64,000 nt of DNA from Bacteroidales bacterium (lineage in GTDB: Bacteria > Bacteroidota > Bacteroidia > Bacteroidales > UBA3824), in assembly GCA_016286055.1 (NCBI GenBank), contig JAEERW010000005.1:62001-126000 (forward strand), written 5' to 3'. This document shows positions 30,127 to 39,853 of the stretch, in pieces. The notes beneath the pieces were generated by a model. It saw only the letters and a list, made by a program, of their open reading frames with translations, made no database searches and was not told the origin of the DNA. The translations under genes and the position numbers were made by a program. The first letter of the stretch is position 1, and each line of letters begins with the position of its first letter.

Positions 30127-30900
30127 TTACGAAAGAAATCTGAAAACTACAGCTGTGATGTTGTCTTTTCCACCAGCGTTGTATGCCGATTCGGTGAGTG
30201 CGGCGGCAAGTCCGTCGTCAACCTCGTAACGTTTAACAAGGCGATAGATGAGTTCGTCGGTAAGAGCATCGTGAACCCCGTCGGAAAAAGCCATCAGTAT
30301 GTCGCCGTGTTCCAAAGGGCGTGGACCTTCTACATCAATTTTCATCAAGGATAGCTCCTGTCCTATTGCCGATGTCATCATATTGCGTTTAGGATGTGTA
30401 AAGGCTTCTGTTTCGGTGATTTCGCCAGCATCCAACAATTGCTGAACTATGGAATGGTCGTGAGTTTCGCGGCTGAGGCACTCTCTGTTCCATAGATATA
30501 CGCGGCTGTCGCCGATGTTTATGGTGTAATATGCGTTTCCCGTTACAAAAAAACCCGAGAGTGTGGTGCCACAGTTTTTGAAAACTGGGTCGGTGGTGCT
30601 TTTGGCAAGAACCTGCTTGGCAGCCTCCAAAGCTGTATTTCTCAAAAAATCGGATGCCACAAAATTTTGGGGCATATTTTCAAAGGCATTGCGAAACACC
30701 TCCACAGTTTTGGTGCTTGCAAAATCGCCGTGCCCATGACCGCCAACGCCGTCTGCCACAAAACAGAGCATACGACCGTCAATCTCTGGCGAAACGTAAA
30801 ACGAATCCTCTTGTGATGGCTTGCGTCCTTGAATGCTCGAGGTTTCCACTCTATTGGCTCCGCCAGTGTTTCCAAATATTTTTTTTAGCGAGTTCAACAT
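30127..30900 (-). CDS. PP2C family Ser/Thr protein phosphatase
   Basis: QGRKPSQEDSFYV, CFVADGVGGHGHGD, NIGDSRVYLW, MAFSDGVHDALTD, GGKDNITAVVFRF. Confidence 0.95.
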   Translation of the reverse strand: MLNSLKKIFGNTGGANRVETSSIQGRKPSQEDSFYVSPEIDGRMLCFVADGVGGHGHGDFASTKTVEVFRNAFENMPQNFVASDFLRNTALEAAKQVLAKSTTDPVFKNCGTTLSGFFVTGNAYYTINIGDSRVYLWNRECLSRETHDHSIVQQLLDAGEITETEAFTHPKRNMMTSAIGQELSLMKIDVEGPRPLEHGDILMAFSDGVHDALTDELIYRLVKRYEVDDGLAAALTESAYNAGGKDNITAVVFRFLS

Positions 30901-30921
30901 AAGCGATTGGATATTTACAAG

Positions 30922-32643
30922 TTATTTTTTTGAATGGGAAAGATACTCTCTCGCCATATAACCGTGTTTTTGACTAACTTTCACCTCAACCCAATAATAA
31001 CCATCTTCAATAACCTCCACAGCAGTGCCCTTGGGATACTCTTGCAAAACTTTGCTCGATTTGCTGGCAAGTTCGCGCAATTTGAGGTTTGCCTTGGTGT
31101 ATACAATTTCCCCTTTGTAAAACTTAGAGTCATTGGATTTGGTGGGCGTTTCTGTTTTTGGGGGCGTATTTGTGGTATTTTTTGTTTCCGCTTCTTCTTT
31201 TAGCTCCATAGCCAGCACCACAAGTATTGCTCCAATAAGCAGAAGGAAAATAAAAGTTTGGAATGGTTTGAACCTCGACTTTTGTGGTTGCGCATTCTTG
31301 CTATCATAGCCGATTCCCCGTTTAGCATTTTCACGGATGTCGCGTTCGGTTGCGATCATACGCTCACGGGCTTTTTCAAGTTCCACATCCATAAGTAGCT
31401 CAACAGCCTTTGGGTCTATGGAGTTTTTCGAAGTTTCAAAATCAATATCTTTGCGCTCTTTGCGTGTAATAACACCGTCGGCGGCATATTCGCGGATTTT
31501 GGCGGCGAGCCAATCGGGTACGGATGCTTTTGGTTGTTGAGCATCGTTTACACGAAGCAGTGATAATATCTCATCGCACGAAGCATATCTCGATTCGGGA
31601 TACATCATTGTGCTCTTGTCGGCAATATCTCGGAGCAATGTGTTGTTGATGCCCATAAGTTTGCGACGGTCGGGTGCACCGGCTAGCCATTCAAGCATTA
31701 TCATTCCAAGGGAATAAATGTCGGCACGCTGGTCGGCTGAGTAAGCCTTGTTGTTGAGTTCGGGTGCTGCGTATTTGGGCGTGCCTGCACGTTTGAGGTT
31801 GTCGGGCAGGTCGTCGGCTGTGGCAAGTCCAAAATCTATTATCTTTACATTGTCGCCCTTGTAAGTGAGCATAATGTTGTCGGGCTTGAGGTCGCGGTGA
31901 AATATCTGCTTCTTGTGCACGTAGCTGAGGGCGTCCAAAATCTCTACCAACACGCGGCGCACAAAATTTATATCCTGACGATGTTCCTCGTTGATAACAT
32001 AAGTGAGGGTGCGGCCGTCGATATATTCCATGTAATAATACGGACCTTCGACATCTTCGCCTTTGCCGTATACGTGAACAATGTTGTTGTGTTCGAGAGA
32101 GAAAGCATTTTCAAACTCCTTGTAAAACAGTTCGATATACTGTTGGTTGTTTCTATACTGTTGTTTGATACGTTTGATAATAACTCTGCGTCTGCCTAGA
32201 TGAATAGCGCTGTAAATATCGCTCATAGCTCCCGACGAATCAAGGAGTTTTACCTCCGAGAAAACCTCATCCGACGTTGATAGATTTGCCATAGAGGTCA
32301 TCCCCGACTGTTGCGATTCGTTAACGAAACCAGACCCCGAACCTTCCGACACAAAACCAGATCCCTGATTTTCCGACACGAAACCCGAACCCTGATTATC
32401 CGACACGAAACCCGAACCCTGCGGTATTTCGTCGTTAATTTCTGGATATTCGGTATTCTGTTTGCCGGTAACGTGGGCAATCTCAATTTCGGCGCTTTTG
32501 ATAAGCACAAGCAACTCGCCCATATTTATACCCATATCGGCGGCCTGTTTGCGCAATATCTCACGCTTGCCCTCGGTCATTCCCGTGCGCACATACTGGT
32601 CAATCAGTCTTTTCAGTTCGTCTAACTTATCCATCTCTGCCAA
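30922..32643 (-). CDS. Hanks-type Ser/Thr protein kinase with C-terminal TM and SH3-like domain
   Basis: FHRDLKPDNIML, IIDFGLATADD, GTPKYAAPE; TM FIFLLLIGAILVVLAM; C-terminal SH3b-like GEIVYTKANLKLRELASKSSKVLQEYPKG. Confidence 0.93.
   Translation of the reverse strand: MAEMDKLDELKRLIDQYVRTGMTEGKREILRKQAADMGINMGELLVLIKSAEIEIAHVTGKQNTEYPEINDEIPQGSGFVSDNQGSGFVSENQGSGFVSEGSGSGFVNESQQSGMTSMANLSTSDEVFSEVKLLDSSGAMSDIYSAIHLGRRRVIIKRIKQQYRNNQQYIELFYKEFENAFSLEHNNIVHVYGKGEDVEGPYYYMEYIDGRTLTYVINEEHRQDINFVRRVLVEILDALSYVHKKQIFHRDLKPDNIMLTYKGDNVKIIDFGLATADDLPDNLKRAGTPKYAAPELNNKAYSADQRADIYSLGMIMLEWLAGAPDRRKLMGINNTLLRDIADKSTMMYPESRYASCDEILSLLRVNDAQQPKASVPDWLAAKIREYAADGVITRKERKDIDFETSKNSIDPKAVELLMDVELEKARERMIATERDIRENAKRGIGYDSKNAQPQKSRFKPFQTFIFLLLIGAILVVLAMELKEEAETKNTTNTPPKTETPTKSNDSKFYKGEIVYTKANLKLRELASKSSKVLQEYPKGTAVEVIEDGYYWVEVKVSQKHGYMAREYLSHSKK
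32318..32422 (-). repeat. 30-bp intragenic tandem repeats encoding QGSGFVSEN units
   Basis: Protein GSGFVSDNQGSGFVSENQGSGFVSEGSGSGFVNES; DNA repeats of (T)CCGACACGAAACCCGAACCCTGAT. Confidence 0.9.
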
Positions 32644-32646
32644 TTG

Positions 32647-33579
32647 CTATTTTTTTAACACAAACGAAGCCTCCTCCACCTCTGTTTCGTCCAAAAAGAA
32701 TGTTACGGTGTATTGCCCCGGTGTAAGAGTAATGCCATCAGTGTGCCAAGTGAGGCTCAAAGGAGTCTTTTTTCCCGAAAAATGTGAAGTTTTTTTTGCG
32801 GTGTAAGCAATTTCAGAACCAAGATAGTCAAACATGCCTGATTCTGAGGTTCTTAATATATTACCCTTCTGATCAGAAATTCTTACATATACTGTTACGT
32901 TGCCAGGTTGGGCGTATTTGTTTTCGTTGATAGCAAATTTGATATTCACAGAATCCACTTTCTTGGCCTTGCGTACATCAGGAAGGTTTATCTTTATGTT
33001 TGATAACGACAATTTTGATGCTGTCTCCTCGGCTTCTTGTTTCTCTTGGGTGGTCTGTGCAATCTCTTGAACTAATCCAGCGTTCTCTTCCTCAAGGTCT
33101 TTAACTTTGATTTTCAGGCTCGACAGCTCTGTTTTTAAATTGGCCACCTCCTTCTGTTTAGAATCTATCGAACTTAGCATCAAACTTACAAGTTTCTGTG
33201 CCGAGGCGTTTTTGTATCCAGAATTTTGAAACTCTTGGGCAATTTCTTGATTTTGAGAGATGTATCCCTGAATCTGCTTTACAAGTTCTTGAATAATTTT
33301 AGCGTCGGACGAAGAACCACCTTTGCGCTTGATAACGCTTTTGAGACTATCGATTTCCATCTCGCGTATCTTGATGCTGTCGAGAAAATTGCCAAAAGTA
33401 GATATGCTCTGTTCATAATCCAACAGCATAAGGGATTTTTGGTTGTCGGAATCCATATACTGCATAAGTAAAGTCTCGAGGCTGTCGGCTCGCATCTTCT
33501 CTTCTTCAGCGACGCCCAAACCACACGAAACGTTAAGCATTAATAATGAAGCAATTATAATGTATAAAACTCGTTTCAT
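32647..33579 (-). CDS. hypothetical lipoprotein with long coiled coil
   Basis: Lipobox LLMLNVSCG; heptad-rich central segment; C-terminal beta domain. Confidence 0.75.
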   Translation of the reverse strand: MKRVLYIIIASLLMLNVSCGLGVAEEEKMRADSLETLLMQYMDSDNQKSLMLLDYEQSISTFGNFLDSIKIREMEIDSLKSVIKRKGGSSSDAKIIQELVKQIQGYISQNQEIAQEFQNSGYKNASAQKLVSLMLSSIDSKQKEVANLKTELSSLKIKVKDLEEENAGLVQEIAQTTQEKQEAEETASKLSLSNIKINLPDVRKAKKVDSVNIKFAINENKYAQPGNVTVYVRISDQKGNILRTSESGMFDYLGSEIAYTAKKTSHFSGKKTPLSLTWHTDGITLTPGQYTVTFFLDETEVEEASFVLKK

Positions 33580-33707
33580 AACTATAAACCGTTTATAATT
33601 TTAAAATACAAATATAATAAATCAAATATGGTTAACAAATTAATTTTGCCAAAAATTTTTATAAAAATAAAACTTTGACATATCTTTGCAAAGATTTGCA
33701 ATGAAAT

Positions 33708-34244
33708 ATGGACGACATAGAAATCCTTGAACTGATAAAAAAAGGCGATAAGAGCGCATTTGAATTGCTTTTTAAGCAATATTACCGCATGTTGGTGATA
33801 TTTGCTGCTAAATATTTGCGCTCATATGAAGATGCAGAAGAGCTTGTGCAACAAGTGTTTGTGTCGTTTTGGGAGAAAGCTCCTGCCACCGACATTAATT
33901 CTTCGCTCAAAGCATATCTTTACAGATGGACTGCCAATGCCTGCATTAATCGCATTAAACATTTGAAAATCAAGGATAAATATGCCCAATATGCCATGCA
34001 AGAAATTCAAACTACATTTGACAACAACCTTTCGTTTGTTGAACCCGACCTTGAAGACGACATTCGCAAGGCAGTGGACAATCTACCCGAAAAGTGCCGC
34101 GAGATTTTTATACGCAGCCGTTTCGATAATAAAAAAAATTCCGAGATTGCCGCTGAATTGGGAATCTCGGAAAAGACGGTTGAAAACCAAATGACTATCG
34201 CTTTAAAAAAACTTCGTGCTGAACTCGCTCATTATTTACACTAA
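33708..34244 (+). CDS. RNA polymerase ECF-type sigma-70 factor
   Basis: [40 protein letters not shown] (region 2) and [28 protein letters not shown] (region 4). Confidence 0.93.
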   Translation: MDDIEILELIKKGDKSAFELLFKQYYRMLVIFAAKYLRSYEDAEELVQQVFVSFWEKAPATDINSSLKAYLYRWTANACINRIKHLKIKDKYAQYAMQEIQTTFDNNLSFVEPDLEDDIRKAVDNLPEKCREIFIRSRFDNKKNSEIAAELGISEKTVENQMTIALKKLRAELAHYLH

Positions 34245-36088
34245 TCAAGTCCTGCAAGTTTTATATACTCATTCTTGGCGCGAATAAGGAACTCCTCGTT
34301 GTTGATGGTGTTCTTCATATAGTTGAGTAGCCATACCATAGCCTCCTCGGAATTCATGTCGGCAAGATACTTGCGAAGTTTCCAAATAATATCAAGCATA
34401 CCTGGGATAAGAAGTTTGTCTTCACGACGTGTGCTCGAAGCGTTGATATCCACGGCGGGGAAGATACGCTTATTGCTGAGTTTACGGTCGAGCTGGAGCT
34501 CCATATTACCTGTTCCTTTAAATTCCTCAAAAATCACCTCGTCCATCTTGGAGCCGGTGTCGATAAGGGCAGTGGCTATGATGGTGAGCGAACCGCCGTC
34601 TTCGATGTTTCGCGCAGCACCGAAAAAGCGTTTTGGTTTGTGCAACGCGTTGGCGTCGACACCACCAGAAAGTACCTTACCTGATGCCGGAGCAACAGTG
34701 TTGTAGGCACGTGCAAGACGGGTTATGGAGTCAAGAAGTATTACCACATCGTGTCCGCATTCCACCATGCGTTTAGCTTTTTCGAGTACGATATTAGCAA
34801 CTTTCACGTGTTTTTCGGCGGGTTCGTCGAATGTTGATGATATCACCTCGGCCTTAACGCTGCGAGCCATATCGGTAACCTCCTCGGGACGTTCGTCGAT
34901 AAGAAGAATTATCAGATACACATCGGGGTGATTGTCGGCAATGGAGTTGGCTATATCTTTGAGCAATACTGTTTTACCTGTTTTTGGCTGAGCTACTATC
35001 AATCCACGCTGACCCTTGCCAATGGGTGCAAACATGTCCACCACTCGGCATGAGAGGTTTTTGGCGTGTTTGCCGCCGGTAAGGTTGAATTTTTCATCGG
35101 GGAAAAGCGGTGTGAGATAGTCGAAAGGCACACGGTCGCGTATATAATCGGGAGTACGTCCGTTGATTTCGATAACTTTGATAAGCGGAAAGTATTTTTC
35201 GCTCTCTTTTGGGGGACGGATAGTACCGCGAACAGTGTCGCCGGTTTTTAATCCAAAAAGTTTTATCTGGGTTTGCGACACGTAAATGTCGTCGGGACTG
35301 CTGAAATAGTTGAAGTCGCTACTGCGCAAGAAACCGTAACCATCAGGCATAATCTCCAGAACTCCGGTATTTTCAATCAAACCGTCCACATCGAATATTG
35401 CGGATTCTTTCACCACGTTCTTAGCCTCGGTATCGTTTTCTGGTTGAGAAGGAGTTTCCTCATTTTTTTGGTGAGGTTCAGGCTGTTGGTTATCATTCTG
35501 AGCGGGTACGGGTTGGGGAGCCTGCTGTGTTTGGTTCTTTTTAATCAACCTCTTAGAAATTGGCTTAGGATTCTGCACCTCGGGTACATCTGGTTCATCG
35601 TCAGACAACAACGGATTGTCGGCGAGAAAATCGTCGGGCAATGGTTTAAGCTGAAACTGAGGTTGCTGCTTTGACGGTTTCTTAGCACGTTCGGATTGAG
35701 TAGGCTGAGGTTGAGCCACTTGTTCGGTCTGCTGTTGCGATAGTTGCTCGTTTTGGTAGTTCTGAGTACCGTTGGTAATAGAAACCGAAGCAACTGGCTT
35801 GTTTTTGAGCACAAGTCGATGACGTTTTTCGCGGTTTCTTACAGGTGGATCAGGAATCTCAAAGACAGGTGGTTTGCTAGCGCCTTTGGCAGCATCTTCT
35901 TTATTAGATTTAGCTGTTGATTTGGTCGTTGATTTAGCCGCGGGAGCATCTTTTGCCTCTGTAGCTTTTAATATTGTATCAATAAGTTCCTGTTTTTTAA
36001 GGTAATCGGCCTTGGGTATACCCAACGTCTTAGCCAAGTTACGTAATTCAGGAACCAATCTTTTAGACAGTTCTTTTTTGTCGTACAT
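34241..36088 (-). CDS. rho: transcription termination factor Rho with long Q/P-rich insertion
   Basis: [63 protein letters not shown]; start re-assigned to ATG at 36088. Confidence 0.97.
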   Translation of the reverse strand: MYDKKELSKRLVPELRNLAKTLGIPKADYLKKQELIDTILKATEAKDAPAAKSTTKSTAKSNKEDAAKGASKPPVFEIPDPPVRNREKRHRLVLKNKPVASVSITNGTQNYQNEQLSQQQTEQVAQPQPTQSERAKKPSKQQPQFQLKPLPDDFLADNPLLSDDEPDVPEVQNPKPISKRLIKKNQTQQAPQPVPAQNDNQQPEPHQKNEETPSQPENDTEAKNVVKESAIFDVDGLIENTGVLEIMPDGYGFLRSSDFNYFSSPDDIYVSQTQIKLFGLKTGDTVRGTIRPPKESEKYFPLIKVIEINGRTPDYIRDRVPFDYLTPLFPDEKFNLTGGKHAKNLSCRVVDMFAPIGKGQRGLIVAQPKTGKTVLLKDIANSIADNHPDVYLIILLIDERPEEVTDMARSVKAEVISSTFDEPAEKHVKVANIVLEKAKRMVECGHDVVILLDSITRLARAYNTVAPASGKVLSGGVDANALHKPKRFFGAARNIEDGGSLTIIATALIDTGSKMDEVIFEEFKGTGNMELQLDRKLSNKRIFPAVDINASSTRREDKLLIPGMLDIIWKLRKYLADMNSEEAMVWLLNYMKNTINNEEFLIRAKNEYIKLAGLD

Positions 36089-36142
36089 TGTAATATGATT
36101 GTTTTTTTGTGTTTTAAGAGGACGGCTGTCCTTTTGACGCTG

Positions 36143-36174
36143 CAAATGTAAAAAGATTATTATCGTTTACCAAA
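36143..36174 (-). promoter_or_regulatory. Bacteroidota promoter (TTTG-N20-TACATTTG) for rho
   Basis: + strand CAAATGTA 36143-36150 and CAAA 36171-36174, i.e. TACATTTG and TTTG on the minus strand with 20-nt spacing. Confidence 0.6.
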
Positions 36175-36209
36175 AAAAAATCAATTTTTGTGCAAATTTT
36201 AACGCACAA

Positions 36210-36566
36210 TTATTTTACGATAAGCTTCTTTATAAGAACTTTATCGTCATCGAAAGTAATTTTGGCAAGATAAATGCCTGATTCACAATTCTCTAAAAGA
36301 ATAGAAACATCATCAAAAATATAGTCCTCGTTTTCTTTAGTCTTAATTCGTTTGCCGATAATATTGGTAATTTCAATATTTCTGATAATAGCCGGCGATT
36401 TAAAATTAACCACATTTCCCACTACTGGATTAGGATAAATAATCACCTCGTGAGTGGTCATCTGGTTTTGAACAAAAAAATTGGGGATGATAGTTTTTTG
36501 TGCCTCGGCAGAATAAAATGCCACGCACAACAAAAGAGTCGACAGTATGGTTTTAAAAAGTTTCAT
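36210..36566 (-). CDS. small secreted protein consisting mostly of a type IX secretion (T9SS type A-like) C-terminal domain
   Basis: Signal peptide then VIIYPNPVVGNVVNFKSP...NIIGKRIKTKENED...CESGIYLAKITFDDDKVLIKKLIVK. Confidence 0.8.
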   Translation of the reverse strand: MKLFKTILSTLLLCVAFYSAEAQKTIIPNFFVQNQMTTHEVIIYPNPVVGNVVNFKSPAIIRNIEITNIIGKRIKTKENEDYIFDDVSILLENCESGIYLAKITFDDDKVLIKKLIVK

Positions 36567-36643
36567 ATTAACACTTGCTCAAAAATCTGTTATTTTTTAC
36601 GGTTTGACATTAAAATTGTTTCATAAATAATCCAAAAACGGGA

Positions 36644-37399
36644 TTAATCCGTCAAAGGAATGGTTTTAAGTATTTTTTCAAGATCTTCAGGCGTGTCTAC
36701 TGCCAATCCTTCAAAATCGGTAACGCACACCTTTATATTATATCCGTTTTCGATCCAACGGTTCTGCTCGAGTTTTTCTGCCAATTCGAGCGACGACTGC
36801 GGCAAAAGTGTGATCTTCTGCAAAATGTCGGTGCGATAGGCATAAACTCCGATATGCCTATAATACAGATGGTTAGAAACCCACTCTTCGCGAGCTTTAC
36901 CACGGTAAAACGGTATCGGAGAGCGGCTGAAATATACTGCTTGAGAAAGATTGTTGACTATTACTTTTGCAGTGTTTTCGCTAAAAACTTCGTCAGAAGT
37001 CTTGGCACGCTTAACGAGCGTGGCTATCTCTACCGATGGGTCGTTGAAAAGTTGTGCAAGTTGCAAAAGTTGTTGCGGATCAACAAAAGGCTCGTCGCCC
37101 TGAATATTGATAACGGCGGAGAATTCTTTTCCTGTGGCCTGCGAATATTTCATTGCAGCCTCGGCGCAACGGTCGGTACCGCTCTGGTGTTTTTCGGATG
37201 TCATCACTGCACGTCCGCCAAATGATGCAACCTCGTTGTAGATTCTCTGGTCGTCGGTGGCCACCACCACATCGGCAAATGCTTGCGAAGCACGTTCGTA
37301 AACACGATGAATCATTGTTTTGCCGCCTATCATAGCAAGGGGCTTGCCAGGAAAACGCGTTGATGAATAACGCGAAGGGATAATTCCTAATATTTGCAT
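36644..37399 (-). CDS. kdsB: 3-deoxy-manno-octulosonate cytidylyltransferase
   Basis: MQILGIIPSRYSSTRFPGKPLAMIGGKTMIHRVYERA; VINIQGDEPFVDP; start re-assigned to ATG at 37399. Confidence 0.96.
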   Translation of the reverse strand: MQILGIIPSRYSSTRFPGKPLAMIGGKTMIHRVYERASQAFADVVVATDDQRIYNEVASFGGRAVMTSEKHQSGTDRCAEAAMKYSQATGKEFSAVINIQGDEPFVDPQQLLQLAQLFNDPSVEIATLVKRAKTSDEVFSENTAKVIVNNLSQAVYFSRSPIPFYRGKAREEWVSNHLYYRHIGVYAYRTDILQKITLLPQSSLELAEKLEQNRWIENGYNIKVCVTDFEGLAVDTPEDLEKILKTIPLTD

Positions 37400-37422
37400 A
37401 ATGTTTGATTTTAAAACGAGTG

Positions 37423-37454
37423 CAAAGGTAAATAATATGATTATCAATACAAAG
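37423..37454 (-). promoter_or_regulatory. Bacteroidota promoter (TTTG-N20-TACCTTTG) for kdsB
   Basis: + strand CAAAGGTA 37423-37430 and CAAA 37451-37454, 20-nt spacing. Confidence 0.7.
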
Positions 37455-37563
37455 CATTTGATAAAAAAATTTTTATAAAAAAAAGAGCAAGCGTATCAAA
37501 AAAAACCGTAAATTGTGAGTGCGGAAAAAAAAAAGAGGTTTCCGCTCAAAACAGTTTGAAACA

Positions 37564-38160
37564 ATGGAAAATTTAAAAGATATCGACCTCCTTTCTATCG
37601 ACCGCAATTGGCTGATGCCCGAAGCGGGTAGGATTCTTATTTCTAAGCCCTTTTCTGGCGACGCCTATTTCGATAAGTCGGTAGTTTACCTCACCGAAAG
37701 CTCCGACAATGGCTTTGTGGGGTTTATTCTCAACAAACCGGTGCTCACCAATGTTAATTTGTGGCAACATAAGCATAACTCAGACTCGTGGAATCTGTGG
37801 TTTGGAGGGCCTGTGCGCAGCGAATATGTATACTTTATACACACAGCCGGTCCTGAGGTTATTCCCGGAAGCATTCAAGTGGCCGACGGTATCTACTGGG
37901 GCGGAAACTTCAACGAAGTGTCGCACAAAATTGAAAACGGCGAAATCAACGAAAAATCTGTGCGTTTCTTTCTTGGCTACTCTGGTTGGGAAAAAGGACA
38001 ACTTGAAAAAGAAATAAACGACAAATTCTGGATAGTGGGCAAACTTGAAACATCGGTGGTGATGAATACCGAAGCTGACATTTGGAAAGAAGCCGTTAAA
38101 AACTTAGGCGGACGCTACCGTGTATGGGAAAACCTTCCTCCCGACCCAATACTAAACTAA
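37564..38160 (+). CDS. YqgE/AlgH family protein (UPF0301)
   Basis: GRILISKPFSGDAYFDKSVVYLTESSDNGFVGFILNKP; LWFGGPV; FFLGYSGWEKGQLEKEI. Confidence 0.92.
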   Translation: MENLKDIDLLSIDRNWLMPEAGRILISKPFSGDAYFDKSVVYLTESSDNGFVGFILNKPVLTNVNLWQHKHNSDSWNLWFGGPVRSEYVYFIHTAGPEVIPGSIQVADGIYWGGNFNEVSHKIENGEINEKSVRFFLGYSGWEKGQLEKEINDKFWIVGKLETSVVMNTEADIWKEAVKNLGGRYRVWENLPPDPILN

Positions 38161-38184
38161 CATACCACCCTAACAATCAATCTA

Positions 38185-39066
38185 TTAAAACTCATCGGCA
38201 TAATATTCATTGAGTCTTTTGAAAATGGTTTCGGCAGTACGGCGGTAGTAGCGTCGGTTTTGCCAGGCGATCACCCATTTCAGCCCGTATTCGGTAGAGG
38301 CTAAAAAAATCTCGTCGGCCACATTCAAAAAATCTGCATTTATAGTGGTATTGGTATCCGCGGGAATACCAAGAATCTCAGCCACATCAAGCACATGACG
38401 GCGAATCACGCTGTCGTGGCAACCCTCCGACAAAGGAGGAGTGTACAATACCGAATCTCTCACACAAAAAATGTTTCCAAACATAGCCGAACCCACAATT
38501 CCGCCTTCAGGATTTACAATCAGTGCATCGCTTGTGAATTTATTACGGGCATATTGCACCGCCAAACTCTTAACCACACTTCCAGAATGGGTGTTGAAGT
38601 TTGAAACACGTCCAGCTGGCATCGGCAACTCGTTGTAAATGTTGAGCGAAATACCTTCGGTGTTGAGTTCAAAAAGCACTGAGGGCAAACGCTTTACCAT
38701 AGCGATATAATATACCTGAGAAGGCTGGAGCCAAGTGTCACCACCTTCGGCACGGCTCACCAAAATAGTAACCAACCCACCTTTGAAAATCTTGTTTTTA
38801 ATCAAGAGTTTAGTTAGTTCCTCTTTTAATACAGTACGCTCAGAGGAAAACTTTTTTGGAATATCCATATTCATGAACGACATAGCGGCGCAGAGCTTGT
38901 CTAAATGGCGCCCGAAGAAAAGCATAGTGCTAGCATTGGTGCGTATCTGCTCAAAAACACAGTCGCCGAATATCAATGCACGTTGCACACTATTGATATC
39001 TAACGCATTAGAGGGCTGGTAGTTGCCGTTGAAATCTATTATTAAACCGTGTTCTGAGTTTGTCAT
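38185..39066 (-). CDS. aminotransferase class IV family protein
   Basis: RALIFGDCVFEQIRTNA, FNTHSGSVVKSLAVQYARNKFTSDALIVNPEGGIVGSAMFGNIFCV, DEIFLASTEYGLKWV. Confidence 0.85.
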   Translation of the reverse strand: MTNSEHGLIIDFNGNYQPSNALDINSVQRALIFGDCVFEQIRTNASTMLFFGRHLDKLCAAMSFMNMDIPKKFSSERTVLKEELTKLLIKNKIFKGGLVTILVSRAEGGDTWLQPSQVYYIAMVKRLPSVLFELNTEGISLNIYNELPMPAGRVSNFNTHSGSVVKSLAVQYARNKFTSDALIVNPEGGIVGSAMFGNIFCVRDSVLYTPPLSEGCHDSVIRRHVLDVAEILGIPADTNTTINADFLNVADEIFLASTEYGLKWVIAWQNRRYYRRTAETIFKRLNEYYADEF

Positions 39067-39072
39067 AATGAA

Positions 39073-39708
39073 TTAAAACTGATTAATAAAATGCTGAAAC
39101 AAAGGAGGATATATAATTATCGGGAACACAAATCCGAAAATTGCACCCCAGAAATGCGCCGAATGTCCGATATTATCAAGATTTCTTTTAGCCATATAGT
39201 GGCAATAGAGCAGATAGAGAGGCCCGAACACAAATCCCGGAATATGCACAGGAATAAAAAACAGTCCGATACCAATTTTAGGCATTATCAGTATGGCAGC
39301 AAAAATAACAGCCGACACAGCGCCCGACGCTCCGATAGCATTGTAATAAGGTTGCTCGCGGTATTTAAAAAGATCTGACAACGAGGCTATTACAATTGCC
39401 AAAAGATAGAATGTAGCAAACAGCACTTCTCCTATCAATTTACCAAAAATAGTAATAAAGGTGTGTTCTACCAAATAACCAAAAAAATAGAGAGTGAGCA
39501 TATTAAAGGCCAAATGCCACCACCCACCATGCACAAAGCCAGAGGTCACCAATCTGAAAAAATCGTGACGGTGCCAAACCATGTAGGCATTGAACTTAAA
39601 CTTGTCGAACCATTCGGGACGCGCCATGCTGTACGGCAGCGGGTTTTGATCCTGAAATGCGAATATCGAAACAATCGCAGTAATTACTATGATAAAAGTG
39701 GTAATCAT
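39073..39708 (-). CDS. rhomboid family intramembrane serine protease
   Basis: GASGAVSAV catalytic Ser motif, HGGWWHLAFNML, HSAHFWGAIFGF His. Confidence 0.92.
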   Translation of the reverse strand: MITTFIIVITAIVSIFAFQDQNPLPYSMARPEWFDKFKFNAYMVWHRHDFFRLVTSGFVHGGWWHLAFNMLTLYFFGYLVEHTFITIFGKLIGEVLFATFYLLAIVIASLSDLFKYREQPYYNAIGASGAVSAVIFAAILIMPKIGIGLFFIPVHIPGFVFGPLYLLYCHYMAKRNLDNIGHSAHFWGAIFGFVFPIIIYPPLFQHFINQF

Positions 39709-39778
39709 TAAAATATTGTTTTACTGCGCAAAAATAGTTTTTTATATCAACAAAACGAAATTTTTTCAAAAAACTCGG

Positions 39779-39806
39779 TTGCGATTACAGCGAATTATTA
39801 TATTTG
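39779..39806 (+). promoter_or_regulatory. Bacteroidota promoter (TTG-N17-TATATTTG) upstream of pyrB
   Basis: TATATTTG at 39799-39806 with TTG(C) at 39779. Confidence 0.5.
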
Positions 39807-39853
39807 CAATAATAAAAAACACAACCTTAAAAACAATAAAACACTATAAATAA

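Noticed and set aside
30127-32643. TerY-P type (VWA-PP2C-kinase) triad
   Set aside because: PP2C and kinase are present but no VWA-domain protein with MIDAS motif was seen nearby.
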